Source: VXLM01 sp034421575
GTDB taxonomy: Bacteria; Chloroflexota; Dehalococcoidia; Lucifugimonadales; VXLM01
Assembly: GCA_034421575.1 (NCBI GenBank)
Contig: DAOUKG010000010.1
Location: 14,564-78,563, forward strand
Direction of reading: 5' to 3'
DNA length: 64,000 nt
A program made the translations under genes and the position numbers. Shown one piece after another: positions 33,895 through 42,345 of this stretch (position 1 is the stretch's first letter; each line of letters opens with the position of its first letter). Below the pieces are notes generated by a model. The model was not told the origin of the DNA. It ran no database searches and saw only the letters and a program-made list of their open reading frames with translations.

Positions 33895-34024
33895 CTAGGA
33901 TCGGCCAAGCGATTCCTGTCGACGTCACGAGGAATAGGTATTGGGAGTGGAGGATGAAGTACAGAGACGAAAGGGTGAAAACAAATCTTCGGAGAGAGTA
34001 TCTCTTCGGAAAGGACACTTACCG

Positions 34025-34846
34025 TTGAACATTCCCGTTGGTACTAGCGGCAAGACAGCCCTTGAGGTTGCGCGTGAGGCGGCCAAGATGGCCGGAGCCT
34101 ATGCGCGAGAGCGGTTCGACCAGGAAAAGGACATCAGGTTCAAGCGACCCGGCGACATTGTCACCGAGGTCGACACTCAGACAGAGGCGATGATCTTCGG
34201 GCTAATCCAAGAAGAATTCCCTGACCACACGCTCGTCGGAGAAGAGAGCGCGTATGACGTTCGAGCCGACGAGGGATACGCGTGGATCGTCGATCCCGTC
34301 GACGGCACCCGCAACTACGCCGGAGGGCTGCCGGTCTACTCTACGGTCGTCGGTCTTGCTCTGGACGGGGAGGTCCTCGTCGGGGTGAACTACGACCCTG
34401 AACGCGAGGACCTGTTCGAGGCCGAACGCGGCAACGGCGCTTACCTGAACGGGAAGCCCATCCACGTTTCCGAGAGGACGGAGCTCGCAGGCTGCATCAT
34501 CGGTTTCGATCTGCCCTACAGCGACGTCGGCGCGCAATATGAGCTCGACATGCTTGCCCAGGCGATCTGGCCGAACATGGGAACTGTGCGGGCTCTCGGC
34601 TCGTCGGCACTGGGTATCTCATACGCGGCGGCCGGTCGCACCGACGTGTACTTCCAGCACCGCCTATCGCCGTGGGATATGGTGGCGGGCATCCTGCTCG
34701 TCGAAGAGGCGGGAGGCGTCATCACAGACAGGAACGGCAATCGCGCCACGCTCTACAGCGACGGCATCATCGCGTCGAACGCAAGCCTGCACGAGGAGTT
34801 TCTTCGACTCACCGAGGGCACCAACTGGCGACGGCCAACGGCCTAG
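34025..34846 (+). CDS. Inositol monophosphatase-family phosphatase
   Basis: A 273-residue Mg-dependent phosphatase. Metal and active-site motifs are all there: DIVTEVDTQTEAMI, GEESAYD (Glu-Glu pair), WIVDPVDGTRNYAGGLPVYS and the C-terminal LSPWDMVAGILLVEEAGG. The family covers inositol-1-phosphatase, fructose-1,6-bisphosphatase, histidinol-phosphatase and 3'-phosphoadenosine phosphatase; the sequence does not choose among them. TTG 34025 with GGAAAGGA nine bases upstream is my start. Reading is open to 33941, but the extra N-terminus is basic and unlike the family. Confidence 0.85.
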   Translation: MNIPVGTSGKTALEVAREAAKMAGAYARERFDQEKDIRFKRPGDIVTEVDTQTEAMIFGLIQEEFPDHTLVGEESAYDVRADEGYAWIVDPVDGTRNYAGGLPVYSTVVGLALDGEVLVGVNYDPEREDLFEAERGNGAYLNGKPIHVSERTELAGCIIGFDLPYSDVGAQYELDMLAQAIWPNMGTVRALGSSALGISYAAAGRTDVYFQHRLSPWDMVAGILLVEEAGGVITDRNGNRATLYSDGIIASNASLHEEFLRLTEGTNWRRPTA

Positions 34847-34889
34847 CCTATCGTCCAGTGCCGGTTCGTGGGTTTCTCTGCCGCAGTGG

Positions 34890-35483
34890 CTAGCTGCCAG
34901 CGCCTAGATTCATCGTAGTCTCCGCGAGCGCGAAGACGCACGAGCTCCTATCGCCGCCGATGGATGTGCGCCAGATGTCGCGGGTGTACGGTTTGCCCTC
35001 CACTGCCCTGCCGTCGACGGCCAGCTCCGTCTCCCAGGTGAAATACAGGAGCGAGAAGATGTGCATGTTCTCCGTTCCGGAGGGAGTGGGTCCCCAGTGG
35101 ATCACGGCGGGATCGGTGACGCTCCAGGTGGAGACGACCTTGCGTCCGCCGGCTTCTACGCTCCACGAGGGTTGCGTCCGCACGTCTCCCGCCCTCGTCA
35201 GGCGCGCTTCGACGGCGGGCATCTCGCGGTCGAACTGGTTCCCTCTCCCGCGGACCATGTTCTCGATAGTCCACTCCGCCAGATCGGCGTTGTCGTAGTA
35301 GACGGCATCGATTCCGGCGTCGGGAATTATTATGAACGCCACCGTTCCCTCTCCGGCGGAGCTGTACCGCGTGTGATAGAGGCTGAAGCTACCGCTATCC
35401 TCAGCTTCTCCGGGCCGCCTCAGGTAGTTGATCCAGTGCTCACCCGACCAGTGCACCGTACCGTCAATGGAATCCCCACTCAT
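34890..35483 (-). CDS. Hypothetical protein, lipocalin/beta-barrel-like
   Basis: A 196-residue protein with no signal peptide or TM helix. It has many aromatic beta-strand segments (TVHWSGEHWINYLR, FSLYHTRYSS, VSTWSVTDPAVIHWG, FSLLYFTWETELAVDG) and ends with SSCVFALAETTMNLG. The pattern suggests an all-beta ligand-binding fold, but I do not recognise a family. GGAG before ATG 35483 supports this start rather than the open frame to 35522, which would overlap the protease gene end. Confidence 0.6.
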   Translation of the reverse strand: MSGDSIDGTVHWSGEHWINYLRRPGEAEDSGSFSLYHTRYSSAGEGTVAFIIIPDAGIDAVYYDNADLAEWTIENMVRGRGNQFDREMPAVEARLTRAGDVRTQPSWSVEAGGRKVVSTWSVTDPAVIHWGPTPSGTENMHIFSLLYFTWETELAVDGRAVEGKPYTRDIWRTSIGGDRSSCVFALAETTMNLGAGS

Positions 35484-35514
35484 ATGTTGCTCCTTACTTG
35501 ACCTGCTCGCGCGC

Positions 35515-37215
35515 TCACTCACCCAGCGTAACTTCGACCGTTCTCAACTCCAACCCTCGGTAGAAGCTTATCTGAACAGAACCGCCCGGTCGATGTCTGA
35601 GGAAGTATCTCGACAACTGGCCGGAATTGGTAATCACGTAGCGATCGATGCCCACGATTATGTCTCCGCTTATTATTCCGGCCTGTTCCGCGGATGAGTC
35701 TTCAAGAACGTCGGCCACGAGCACTCCGGCTCGTACATCGTGGGGCAATGAAATGCCCAACTGAATGATCAACTCCGCCGAAACATTGAGCGGTGTGATG
35801 CCGAGGGAGCCGCGACGGACCTCACCGAACTCGATGAGTTGGTTTGAGACGAACTGAGCATCGTTTATGCTGGCGGCAAAGCCGATGCCGCGGGTCTCGA
35901 CGATGACGGCTGTGTTGAGACCCACGACCTCGCCGCGATCGTTCACCAGGGGGCCCCCGCTGTTTCCCTCGTTTATCGGCGCTGTGTGAAGCACCATGTC
36001 GACAATCGTCAGTTGGGGGCTCGCGGGTGCCGAGACCCCGATGGCGCTTACAATGCCGTTGGTGATGATGGGGTCGCCGGGCAGCGCGAGGGCGTATCCG
36101 ATTGCCAATACGTTCTGGCCAACCACGAGCTCGGTCGCGTCTCCCAGCGTCGCCGGCTGCAGTTCGAGTCCTTCCGAGGCGACCTTGATGATCGCGGCGT
36201 CGGTCTGTACGTCGCCTCCAATCAACTCACCGAAGAAGCTCTGCCCGCTGTGCAGAGTGACGATGATGGTCTCGGCGTTCTCCACCAGGTGATTGCTCGT
36301 CAGTATGTGCCCACGCAGATCGAGCACGATGCCGGTTCCGACCAGGTCGGCGCCGGGCGGGTTCATCCCAGGACCGATTTCCAGGCTCTCGGTTATCGCA
36401 ATGTGAACGACCGAGGGGCGTACCAGCGAGAATATCTCAGATGCCGTGAGTCCGTTCGGAGTGGGAGTCGCCGTCGGCTCAGGCGTTGGCGTCGGGGTGG
36501 ACGTAGGTGTAGGCGTCGGGGTGCGCGTAGGTGTCGGCGTCGGGGTTGATTCCGGCACGGCGGTCGGGACAGGCGTCTCAACTTGCTGGGGAGTCGGGGT
36601 GGGCGTCGATGTAGGTGTTGGGGTCGAGGTCACGGTCTCCGGTGTGGCGGTCGGCGTACCTGGCGTTGAGTCTTCCGGTACCGCGGTTGCAGGCGTCTCA
36701 ACGGCTGTCGGCGTGGTCGACTCCGGCTCCGCAGTCGGACTGGCACTTGCCGGGGTGCCTTCCGGAGTAGGCGTACCCACAGGAGTGGCATCGGGGTTGA
36801 CAGTGGAGAGCGGCGACGGCGTTGGACTGGCGACCGTGATTATCGTGATGCGACGCGCATCAGGGTCCGGAGTCGGCGTGGGTGTCACCGTCGCGGTTGG
36901 TCGAGGGGTGGTTCTTGGAGTTGGCTGGGGCGTCGGTGTGGCCAGCACAATAACCGTCTGAATCGAAGGCGGAAGGACGATCACGATTGGTGTCGCGGTG
37001 GGTGGCAGATTGGCCGGTGGCGGAGTCGGCGTAGGGGTTGGAGTCGCGGCTGGTTGGGTTGCGGGTGCGGTCGCATCTGCAGCGGTTGGAGTTGTTGGCG
37101 CTGGGACGATTGAGGAGCGCGTGTTCCAGCAGGCCACGGCCAAGACGATGACCGCGACCAGGACGGCAAACGGCAATAACCGGTGGCTGACCACCGGCTG
37201 TCCCCCTTTTCCCAA
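35515..37215 (-). CDS. HtrA/DegP-type serine protease with Thr-Pro stalk and PDZ domain
   Basis: A 566-residue surface protease. The N-terminal hydrophobic signal ends in a lipobox-like VLAVAC29. A stalk of about 200 residues made of TPTPT, PTST and similar units follows. The trypsin-like domain has the catalytic triad His309 (TSNHLV), Asp339 (QTDAAIIKV) and Ser419 (EGNSGGPLV). One PDZ domain (about 460-560) has GSLGITPLNV, AGVLVADVLEDSSAEQAGI and SGDIIVGIDRY. HtrA proteases degrade misfolded exported proteins. The stalk would hold the protease away from the membrane. Confidence 0.92.
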   Translation of the reverse strand: MGKGGQPVVSHRLLPFAVLVAVIVLAVACWNTRSSIVPAPTTPTAADATAPATQPAATPTPTPTPPPANLPPTATPIVIVLPPSIQTVIVLATPTPQPTPRTTPRPTATVTPTPTPDPDARRITIITVASPTPSPLSTVNPDATPVGTPTPEGTPASASPTAEPESTTPTAVETPATAVPEDSTPGTPTATPETVTSTPTPTSTPTPTPQQVETPVPTAVPESTPTPTPTRTPTPTPTSTPTPTPEPTATPTPNGLTASEIFSLVRPSVVHIAITESLEIGPGMNPPGADLVGTGIVLDLRGHILTSNHLVENAETIIVTLHSGQSFFGELIGGDVQTDAAIIKVASEGLELQPATLGDATELVVGQNVLAIGYALALPGDPIITNGIVSAIGVSAPASPQLTIVDMVLHTAPINEGNSGGPLVNDRGEVVGLNTAVIVETRGIGFAASINDAQFVSNQLIEFGEVRRGSLGITPLNVSAELIIQLGISLPHDVRAGVLVADVLEDSSAEQAGIISGDIIVGIDRYVITNSGQLSRYFLRHRPGGSVQISFYRGLELRTVEVTLGE

Positions 37216-37566
37216 GATCGTTTCTACGCTCGCAACCCTTCAGATAGGGCGGGCAAGCGGTATCGGTCTTGGGGTTAGAATATCGAGCTTGTCGGCAGCA
37301 TCCCAGCCCGTCACGGACGTATGCGAAGTAGTACTTCGGTCGATTCTTCCGCTTGGTTCGAACGCTAGGTGATTTCACATGCCGGGAATACTCGGCATCG
37401 TACCAGCAATAACGTCCAGGCGCACGTGAGGGTTAGGGTGACGGATGTGAGCATCCCGGAAAATGTCATGCGAGGCAATGCGCGACGACCTGGGGAACAG
37501 CGCGAGCGACACGGACGCGATGTTGCGAGAAACGGTCGAGGGGTTCAATCGCCGCCGGATGAGACG
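37216..37566. other. Gap upstream of the protease gene
   Basis: A 351-base stretch between rpsU and the protease gene, both minus strand. It should hold the protease promoter. A TTCGAA at 37357 recalls a tRNA T-loop, but no acceptor or anticodon stem can be formed. I see no gene. Confidence 0.45.
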
Positions 37567-37755
37567 CTAGCGATTGCGGCGGCGGCGGATGCGGCGGAGA
37601 CTCCGGGACTTGTCGAGGCGCTTCTGTTCTCCCTTCGAACGGAAGAACCTTCTGTTTCGCAGCTCACGCAGGATTCCTGACCTCTGCATCTGGGTCTGGA
37701 ACCGCTTCAGAAGCTGATCGCCGTCTTCTCCATCACGTAGTGTAACGTGTGCCAA
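37567..37755 (-). CDS. rpsU: 30S ribosomal protein bS21
   Basis: A 62-residue very basic protein. AHVTLRDGEDGDQLLKRF, then QMQRSGILRELRNRRFF and the Arg-rich end RRIRRRRNR match S21, which binds near the anti-Shine-Dalgarno end of 16S rRNA in the small subunit. TTG 37755 with GGAG nine bases upstream gives the standard N-terminus; TTG 37770 would add five residues and overlap that site. Confidence 0.92.
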   Translation of the reverse strand: MAHVTLRDGEDGDQLLKRFQTQMQRSGILRELRNRRFFRSKGEQKRLDKSRSLRRIRRRRNR

Positions 37756-37774
37756 TTCTCTCTTCTCCAAAACA

Positions 37775-37804
37775 AATCGGGCGGGTTATTTGACTCGCCC
37801 GATT
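37775..37804 (-). terminator. Terminator between the DapA-like gene and rpsU
   Basis: AATCGGGCG and CGCCCGATT pair around a 12-base loop, and on the minus strand TGTTTT follows. It should end transcription from the DapA-like gene at 37854. It also lies just upstream of rpsU and may be a leader stem for it. Confidence 0.7.
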
Positions 37805-37853
37805 GATTATACCACTTAATGCGCTCTGATTCTCAACGATACGGATGAGTATT

Positions 37854-38774
37854 CTAGAGCAGCCCCGCCTCACGCAGGATTCCCGGAATCCGGTCCTTCT
37901 CCTCTTCGGTCAGTGAGCGCATGGGCGCGGACACCGTATCGTGGTCGATGATTCCCAAGATCTTCAGGCTCGACTTGAGCCCCGAAGACGTCGCGGCATT
38001 TCTTCCGCCCGCCTTGGCGAGTCCCATCACTCTCCCCGCAACGATGGCCTGGCCGAGATGTTCATTGGCCTTCTCGGTGTCGCCCGCCTCACCGGCCTCC
38101 CACGCGCGCGACAGGGCAGCGACCGCAACGTTCCCCGATCCGGGTATGATGCCGTGCGCCCCCAGTGCCCTGGTCATGGTGGAGCGGTAGACGGACCCGA
38201 GGAATCGGTACATGTCAGCCCCGCTGCGGTTGCAGAGCGACACGAGTTCTGCGAAGGGCTCGCCCGATCCCGACGAGTCCTTCAGACCGACGACCGTTCC
38301 TTCCGCGGCAAGGTTCGCCATAGTGGCCGGCTCCACGACGAGCTTGACGGTGATGGGAATGTTGTAGATCCACACCGGCTGTGAGGCGGCGTCGCTGATG
38401 GCCCGAAAGTGGTCGGCGATCTCGCCCTGATCGTACAGGTAGTAGTAGGGCGGCGTGGCGGCAATGCCGTCAAGTCCGCACTCCGCCAGGGCCTTCGCCA
38501 AGCCGATGGCGACTTTCGTGCCCGGAGCCGAGACGTTGCCAATGACCGGCACCCGTCCGTTGACCTCCTCGACGGTCTTCTCAATTGCCAGAAGGCGCTG
38601 ATCGTCTTCCAGCGCGGCGAACTCTCCCGTCGTGCCGGCAGCCCAAATGCCGTGCGCGCCGGAGTCGATTAGGAAATTGACCAGTCTTCGAAGCGACGGA
38701 ACGTCTATTCGCTCGTCAGGGGTGAGGGGAGTAACCGTTGGTACGACGACGCCTTTGATATTTCCGTTTAGCAT
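37854..38774 (-). CDS. DapA/KDG-aldolase superfamily lyase
   Basis: A 306-residue class I aldolase of the dihydrodipicolinate synthase superfamily. It starts MLNGNIKGVVVPTVTPLTPD and has GTTGEFAALEDDQ, the Tyr of PVWIYNIP and the Schiff-base Lys of VVGLKDSSG. The superfamily includes DapA, N-acetylneuraminate lyase and 2-keto-3-deoxygluconate aldolase. Lysine genes are absent and sugar-acid genes are close, so a keto-deoxy acid aldolase or 4-hydroxy-2-oxoglutarate aldolase is likelier. Reading is open to 38987, but those residues overlap the next gene and lack family similarity. Confidence 0.82.
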   Translation of the reverse strand: MLNGNIKGVVVPTVTPLTPDERIDVPSLRRLVNFLIDSGAHGIWAAGTTGEFAALEDDQRLLAIEKTVEEVNGRVPVIGNVSAPGTKVAIGLAKALAECGLDGIAATPPYYYLYDQGEIADHFRAISDAASQPVWIYNIPITVKLVVEPATMANLAAEGTVVGLKDSSGSGEPFAELVSLCNRSGADMYRFLGSVYRSTMTRALGAHGIIPGSGNVAVAALSRAWEAGEAGDTEKANEHLGQAIVAGRVMGLAKAGGRNAATSSGLKSSLKILGIIDHDTVSAPMRSLTEEEKDRIPGILREAGLL

Positions 38775-38928
38775 TGTCCTGCTTTCATTCCTTGGGATTG
38801 TCCGAGAGGGGCCTCGAACGCCACTCTTCAAGCCGGACACAATTCTAACCCAGTTGGGCCGAACTTTCGAGAGCTTTTCGTTCTGCTGGTGGCGCCAACG
38901 GAAGGAGCTGACCGTTGACGAAGTTCTC

Positions 38929-39468
38929 CTACTCAGTGAGGCCGGGGTTCTCGATGGCGTAGTAAGGAACGGGTCTGCCCTTGTCATTGAGCGAGAGACC
39001 GATGGAACGCATCCCCATCTTCTCCATCACGCGGATGGACCGGTCATTCTCCGGCCTCGCGCTTGCGATGACGCGCTCGAAGCCAAGTGTCTCGAATCCG
39101 TACTGAAGAATCCTCGCGCCCGCCTCCGCCGCCAGTCCCCAACCCCACATGTCCTTCGCGAGAGCATAGCCGATCTCGATCTCTCCCTCGTACTCGCCGT
39201 ACACTCGACGCAGAAATCCACAGTAGCCGATGAAGGCGCCGGTCTCCTTGAGAATCAGAGGCCACATGGTCCGACCGTATTGCTCATAATCGGCCATGCG
39301 ATTGGTGACGAACTGTCGCGTCTCCTCTTCCGTCCAAGGTTGGTAGTGCCCGATGTACTGCATCACTTCCGGATCTAGAGACATCGGTCGCAAGAGCCGC
39401 CAGTCCTCCGCCTGCCAGTTGCGGATGATGATCCTGTCAGTCTCGAGAAAGGGGTTCACTCTCGTCAT
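38929..39468 (-). CDS. GNAT acetyltransferase, RimJ/RimL-like
   Basis: A 179-residue GNAT enzyme. LETDRIIIRNWQAEDW is the family opening, EIEIGYALAKDMWGWGLAAE contains the acetyl-CoA pyrophosphate-binding loop, and ASARPENDRSIRVMEKMGM is the conserved later motif B. This is the Acetyltransf_3 type that modifies protein N-termini, antibiotics or small amines. The gene is upstream of the DapA-like gene on the same strand, with a 154-bp gap between them. Confidence 0.85.
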   Translation of the reverse strand: MTRVNPFLETDRIIIRNWQAEDWRLLRPMSLDPEVMQYIGHYQPWTEEETRQFVTNRMADYEQYGRTMWPLILKETGAFIGYCGFLRRVYGEYEGEIEIGYALAKDMWGWGLAAEAGARILQYGFETLGFERVIASARPENDRSIRVMEKMGMRSIGLSLNDKGRPVPYYAIENPGLTE

Positions 39469-39587
39469 GCTCCTCCGTCACTGCTGCACTCTTGAATCGG
39501 CCTGACTCCCGGCCTGTCTCTCGATAATCGCGGTTCTTCTCTATTCACCTTGTCAACATTAGAGCGTGCCTAAGAAGCCTGTCAAAA

Positions 39588-39678
39588 CCGTTCGTGGTGA
39601 GCTTGTCGAACCATACACGACGCTGACGCCCTTCGACAGGCTCAGAGCTTGCCCCGTACCTGATACGGGGGTGAACGG
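39588..39678. repeat. Palindromic element R1 carrying the 24-bp insert
   Basis: CCGTTCGTGGTGAGCTTGTC and CCCTTCGACAGGCTCAG form the two arms. The 24-bp insert AGCTTGCCCCGTAC/CTGATACGGG lies at 39646-39669, followed by GGTGAACGG. It sits between the acetyltransferase and the first glycosidase-like gene. Confidence 0.85.
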
Positions 39679-39797
39679 AATCCCATTTGGATCCCCTCTT
39701 AGAATACTCAGGTGCGCGTATGGCTCTCAATTCCGCTACAATGACCCCGCGACACGGCCTAGACCCCCGATAATCACACCCTAAAGGAACCCAACTA

Positions 39798-41354
39798 ATG
39801 CCAGATCGAACTCCCAACCAGCCCATCATCTTCACCGACGACGCATGGATCATGAGTGAGGAGCCCCCTATCACGCCGGACATCATCAGGGAGAAGATGA
39901 TCCGTCCGTTCGAAGGAATGCCCGCCTCCCTGTGGTGGGCGGTGGGCGACCACGAGGTCTACCACCACGAGACGGAGATCGGTGAGATCATTGGCGACGG
40001 GTACGACCTCTCCGAGCTATCGGAATTCGAGCGGCGGAAAGCCCTGAACTTCAGACACCTGACCGAGACTGCCGGCGGACCGCTTACGGTGATCTCTTCA
40101 GTCTGCCGGGAATTTGGCATCGAGTTCCTTCCGCGCTTCAGGATGAACAGCCATTACTCCTACTATGCGCCACCCTACACGGAGACTTACGCCCCCGGGT
40201 ACGGCAGGTACCGTCAGGAGAATCCCCACCTGCTCATCGGCCGACCCGGCGAGAACATCCCGGAAGGCACGATTGACTGGGACATCCGCACTGGGAAGGA
40301 CTACGCCTATCCCGAGGTCCGCGACTACGCTTACTCAATGATCACCGAGCTGTTCGAGCGGTTCGACGTCGACGGCGTGGAGATGGACTTCAATCGCCAT
40401 CCGGGCGTCTTTCGGCGAGAGGAGGCCCAACAGAACTGCTATTTGATGACCGACCTTGTGAGGCGAGTCCGCAAACGACTCGACGAGGTCGGCGCGGAGC
40501 GTGGCCGCCACCTCAAGCTGGCTGTGCGAGTAGCGCCGACGCTCACCAATTCCATGAGGATGGGGCTTGACGTGCCGAAGTGGATGAGGGACGGACTCGT
40601 GGACACGGTAACCGCCGGTGTTGGCTGGATACCCTTCGAAATGCCCATCCGCGAATTCGTCGAGGAGGCGCGCGGGACCGGGTGCGCCGTGTATGGCTGC
40701 GTCGAAGGTCTCCGTCCGCTCGTCCAAGACAGCGCGCTTCAGGCCGCAGCCTACCGCTATTGGGAATCAGGCGTGGATGGCATCTACCTGTACAACTACT
40801 TCACCCTGCCTCCGTCGTGGATAAGACGGACCATTCCAAAGCTGGCAGACCCCGCCAATCTCAAGCACACGGCGAAACGCTACGAGGCGGACCATGCCGA
40901 CCGGATCCAGTATGGCGGACACGGAGGCGCGTTCAGGAACGCCGTTCCCGCGGCCCAAATGCCCATTACGCTCAAGGAAACGTCAACCGGCCGGGGGGCA
41001 GTCGTCAGGATCGAGGTCGCTGACGACGTTGTGACGGCGAGCAGCGAGGGGACACTGGGACGATGCACACTCGGCATCACCATTGACAACCACGCGCCGG
41101 AAGACCGGTTGGATGTCCTCCTCAACGGTGAACTGTTCGCCTGGGGCACCGGCCGAGAGGTCACCGTGAGTGGGCGCAGCGAGTGGCCCACGCTGGAAGG
41201 CGAGATGGGACTTCAGTACGACATCGACAGCCCGCCACTCCGCAAGGGAATCAATGAGATCGAGGTCCGAAGGAAGCCTCCGGTCGTTGACGTTGGCAAC
41301 CAGCCCGTCCTGACAAACGTTGAGATTACGGTTACCTATCAGGACTCGGAGTGA
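39798..41354 (+). CDS. TIM-barrel glycosidase-like protein, subtype A, copy 1
   Basis: A 518-residue cytoplasmic protein: no signal peptide, a TIM-barrel-like region of about 370 residues, and a C-terminal beta-sandwich (ITIDNHAPEDRLDVLLNGEL to EITVTYQD). Landmarks are FTDDAWIMSEEPPIT, WWAVGDHEVYHHETEIGEII, FDVDGVEMDFNRHPGVFRRE, VAPTLTNSMRMGLDVPKWM and GIYLYNYFTLPPSW. DGVEMDF at the end of a barrel strand is where GHL10-like and other retaining glycosidases place acidic catalytic residues, so a glycoside hydrolase-like role is inferred. The family is not one I can name. It is 66% or so alike in landmark blocks to the gene at 49387; three related proteins lie downstream. AAAGGAA precedes ATG. 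Confidence 0.65.
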   Translation: MPDRTPNQPIIFTDDAWIMSEEPPITPDIIREKMIRPFEGMPASLWWAVGDHEVYHHETEIGEIIGDGYDLSELSEFERRKALNFRHLTETAGGPLTVISSVCREFGIEFLPRFRMNSHYSYYAPPYTETYAPGYGRYRQENPHLLIGRPGENIPEGTIDWDIRTGKDYAYPEVRDYAYSMITELFERFDVDGVEMDFNRHPGVFRREEAQQNCYLMTDLVRRVRKRLDEVGAERGRHLKLAVRVAPTLTNSMRMGLDVPKWMRDGLVDTVTAGVGWIPFEMPIREFVEEARGTGCAVYGCVEGLRPLVQDSALQAAAYRYWESGVDGIYLYNYFTLPPSWIRRTIPKLADPANLKHTAKRYEADHADRIQYGGHGGAFRNAVPAAQMPITLKETSTGRGAVVRIEVADDVVTASSEGTLGRCTLGITIDNHAPEDRLDVLLNGELFAWGTGREVTVSGRSEWPTLEGEMGLQYDIDSPPLRKGINEIEVRRKPPVVDVGNQPVLTNVEITVTYQDSE

Positions 41355-41370
41355 CCGCTTGTCAGGGGCG

Positions 41371-42150
41371 CTACACACCCTTCATGATGTCGAAGCCCAG
41401 TTCGAGGTTTTTCGCCACCATCCTGCGCAGTCTGGGATTGTCGCTGTTGACGTAGGACTCAGAGGGCCGGAGCGAGAAGTTTGATACCTCGTAGAAGCTC
41501 CTGACTTCCTGCTCCTTAGAATCGGTAGTCGGACTCTCCATGAAGTTGATCGCGTGCTGATGGCGACCGTCGTGACCGCCGAACGCCGCGTGCAGGATGA
41601 ACTCGGTGAACACCGCGATATCGCCCGGCTGAAGCTCCAGGGCCACGCTTGGGACTTCTGACTGCTGCAGCCCCAAGGGCATCGAATCCGGATTGTCGCT
41701 GCCGTGTCGGATCGGCTCAAGGAGATCGGGGTTGTTCCGTCTGTGCGAGCCGGGCACCACGCGTAAGCTGCCCGTCGCCGCTGTCAAACTCTCAGGGTAG
41801 AACGCAATCTTGACGGACTTGATCGACTCGTCCCAAAGCCCCGATCCGTGCCACAGGGTATCTCCCGCGTGCAGGTTTCCTTCGGTCCCGATGAGGAAGA
41901 AGTCCGGCCCCAGCAGGTCCTCCCCGATGCTGTAGATCCGGTCGTCTGCGGGCAGTCCAGCCATGAAGGGCCTGCGCTCGAAGAAGGGCTGCAGGGCAGC
42001 ACGCCCGGAAGGCAAAGTCACGCCGAGTCCCTCGCGAAAGATCTCGTCCGATTCGCGCTTGATCGTCGCCATCTCCTCCGCAGTGAATACCCCTCTGAGA
42101 ATGAGGTATCCGAACGCATCGAAGAACTGTTTCTGGTCGTCGCTCAACAT
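41371..42150 (-). CDS. Phytanoyl-CoA dioxygenase (PhyH)-family protein
   Basis: A 259-residue Fe(II)/2-oxoglutarate oxygenase-like protein. It has the typical opening LSDDQKQFFDAFGYLILRGV, a jelly-roll core with IAFYPESLTAATGSLRVVPG, the second His at 188 (EFILHAAFGGHDGRHQHAIN) and a following Arg at 196. At the HxD metal site it reads W100-H101-G-S103, so the Asp ligand is Ser; another pair, H94-x-x-D97, lies just before. It may use different ligands or be a non-oxidising relative. Set between glycosidase-like and ribokinase genes, it may modify the same substrate. Confidence 0.78.
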   Translation of the reverse strand: MLSDDQKQFFDAFGYLILRGVFTAEEMATIKRESDEIFREGLGVTLPSGRAALQPFFERRPFMAGLPADDRIYSIGEDLLGPDFFLIGTEGNLHAGDTLWHGSGLWDESIKSVKIAFYPESLTAATGSLRVVPGSHRRNNPDLLEPIRHGSDNPDSMPLGLQQSEVPSVALELQPGDIAVFTEFILHAAFGGHDGRHQHAINFMESPTTDSKEQEVRSFYEVSNFSLRPSESYVNSDNPRLRRMVAKNLELGFDIMKGV

Positions 42151-42345
42151 GGTCGAACTCCCGATCCAAAGTTATCGATTCGCATTCTACCAGTCCGGGC
42201 AGAGAAAACTCTCTAGGGCGACCCTGGGGTATTCGCCAGTCCTCAAAAGTCGTCGTATGGATTACCCGACTCGACCTACCCGCGTGATAAAATCCAGCCC
42301 CGCATGGAACGACGTACACCTCAATTGAAGTCATAGGAACGACCA

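Noticed and set aside
36440..37110. Tandem-repeat tract that might be a CRISPR-like or satellite array
   Set aside because: It encodes the Thr-Pro stalk of the protease; units are short, imperfect and in frame, with no spacers.
37345..37380. TTCGAA motif resembling a tRNA T-loop
   Set aside because: The bases around it do not pair as a T-stem, and no acceptor or anticodon arms can be found on either strand.
37369..37680. A 103-codon plus-strand frame over the rpsU end
   Set aside because: Overlaps the conserved S21 gene antisense and has no domain.
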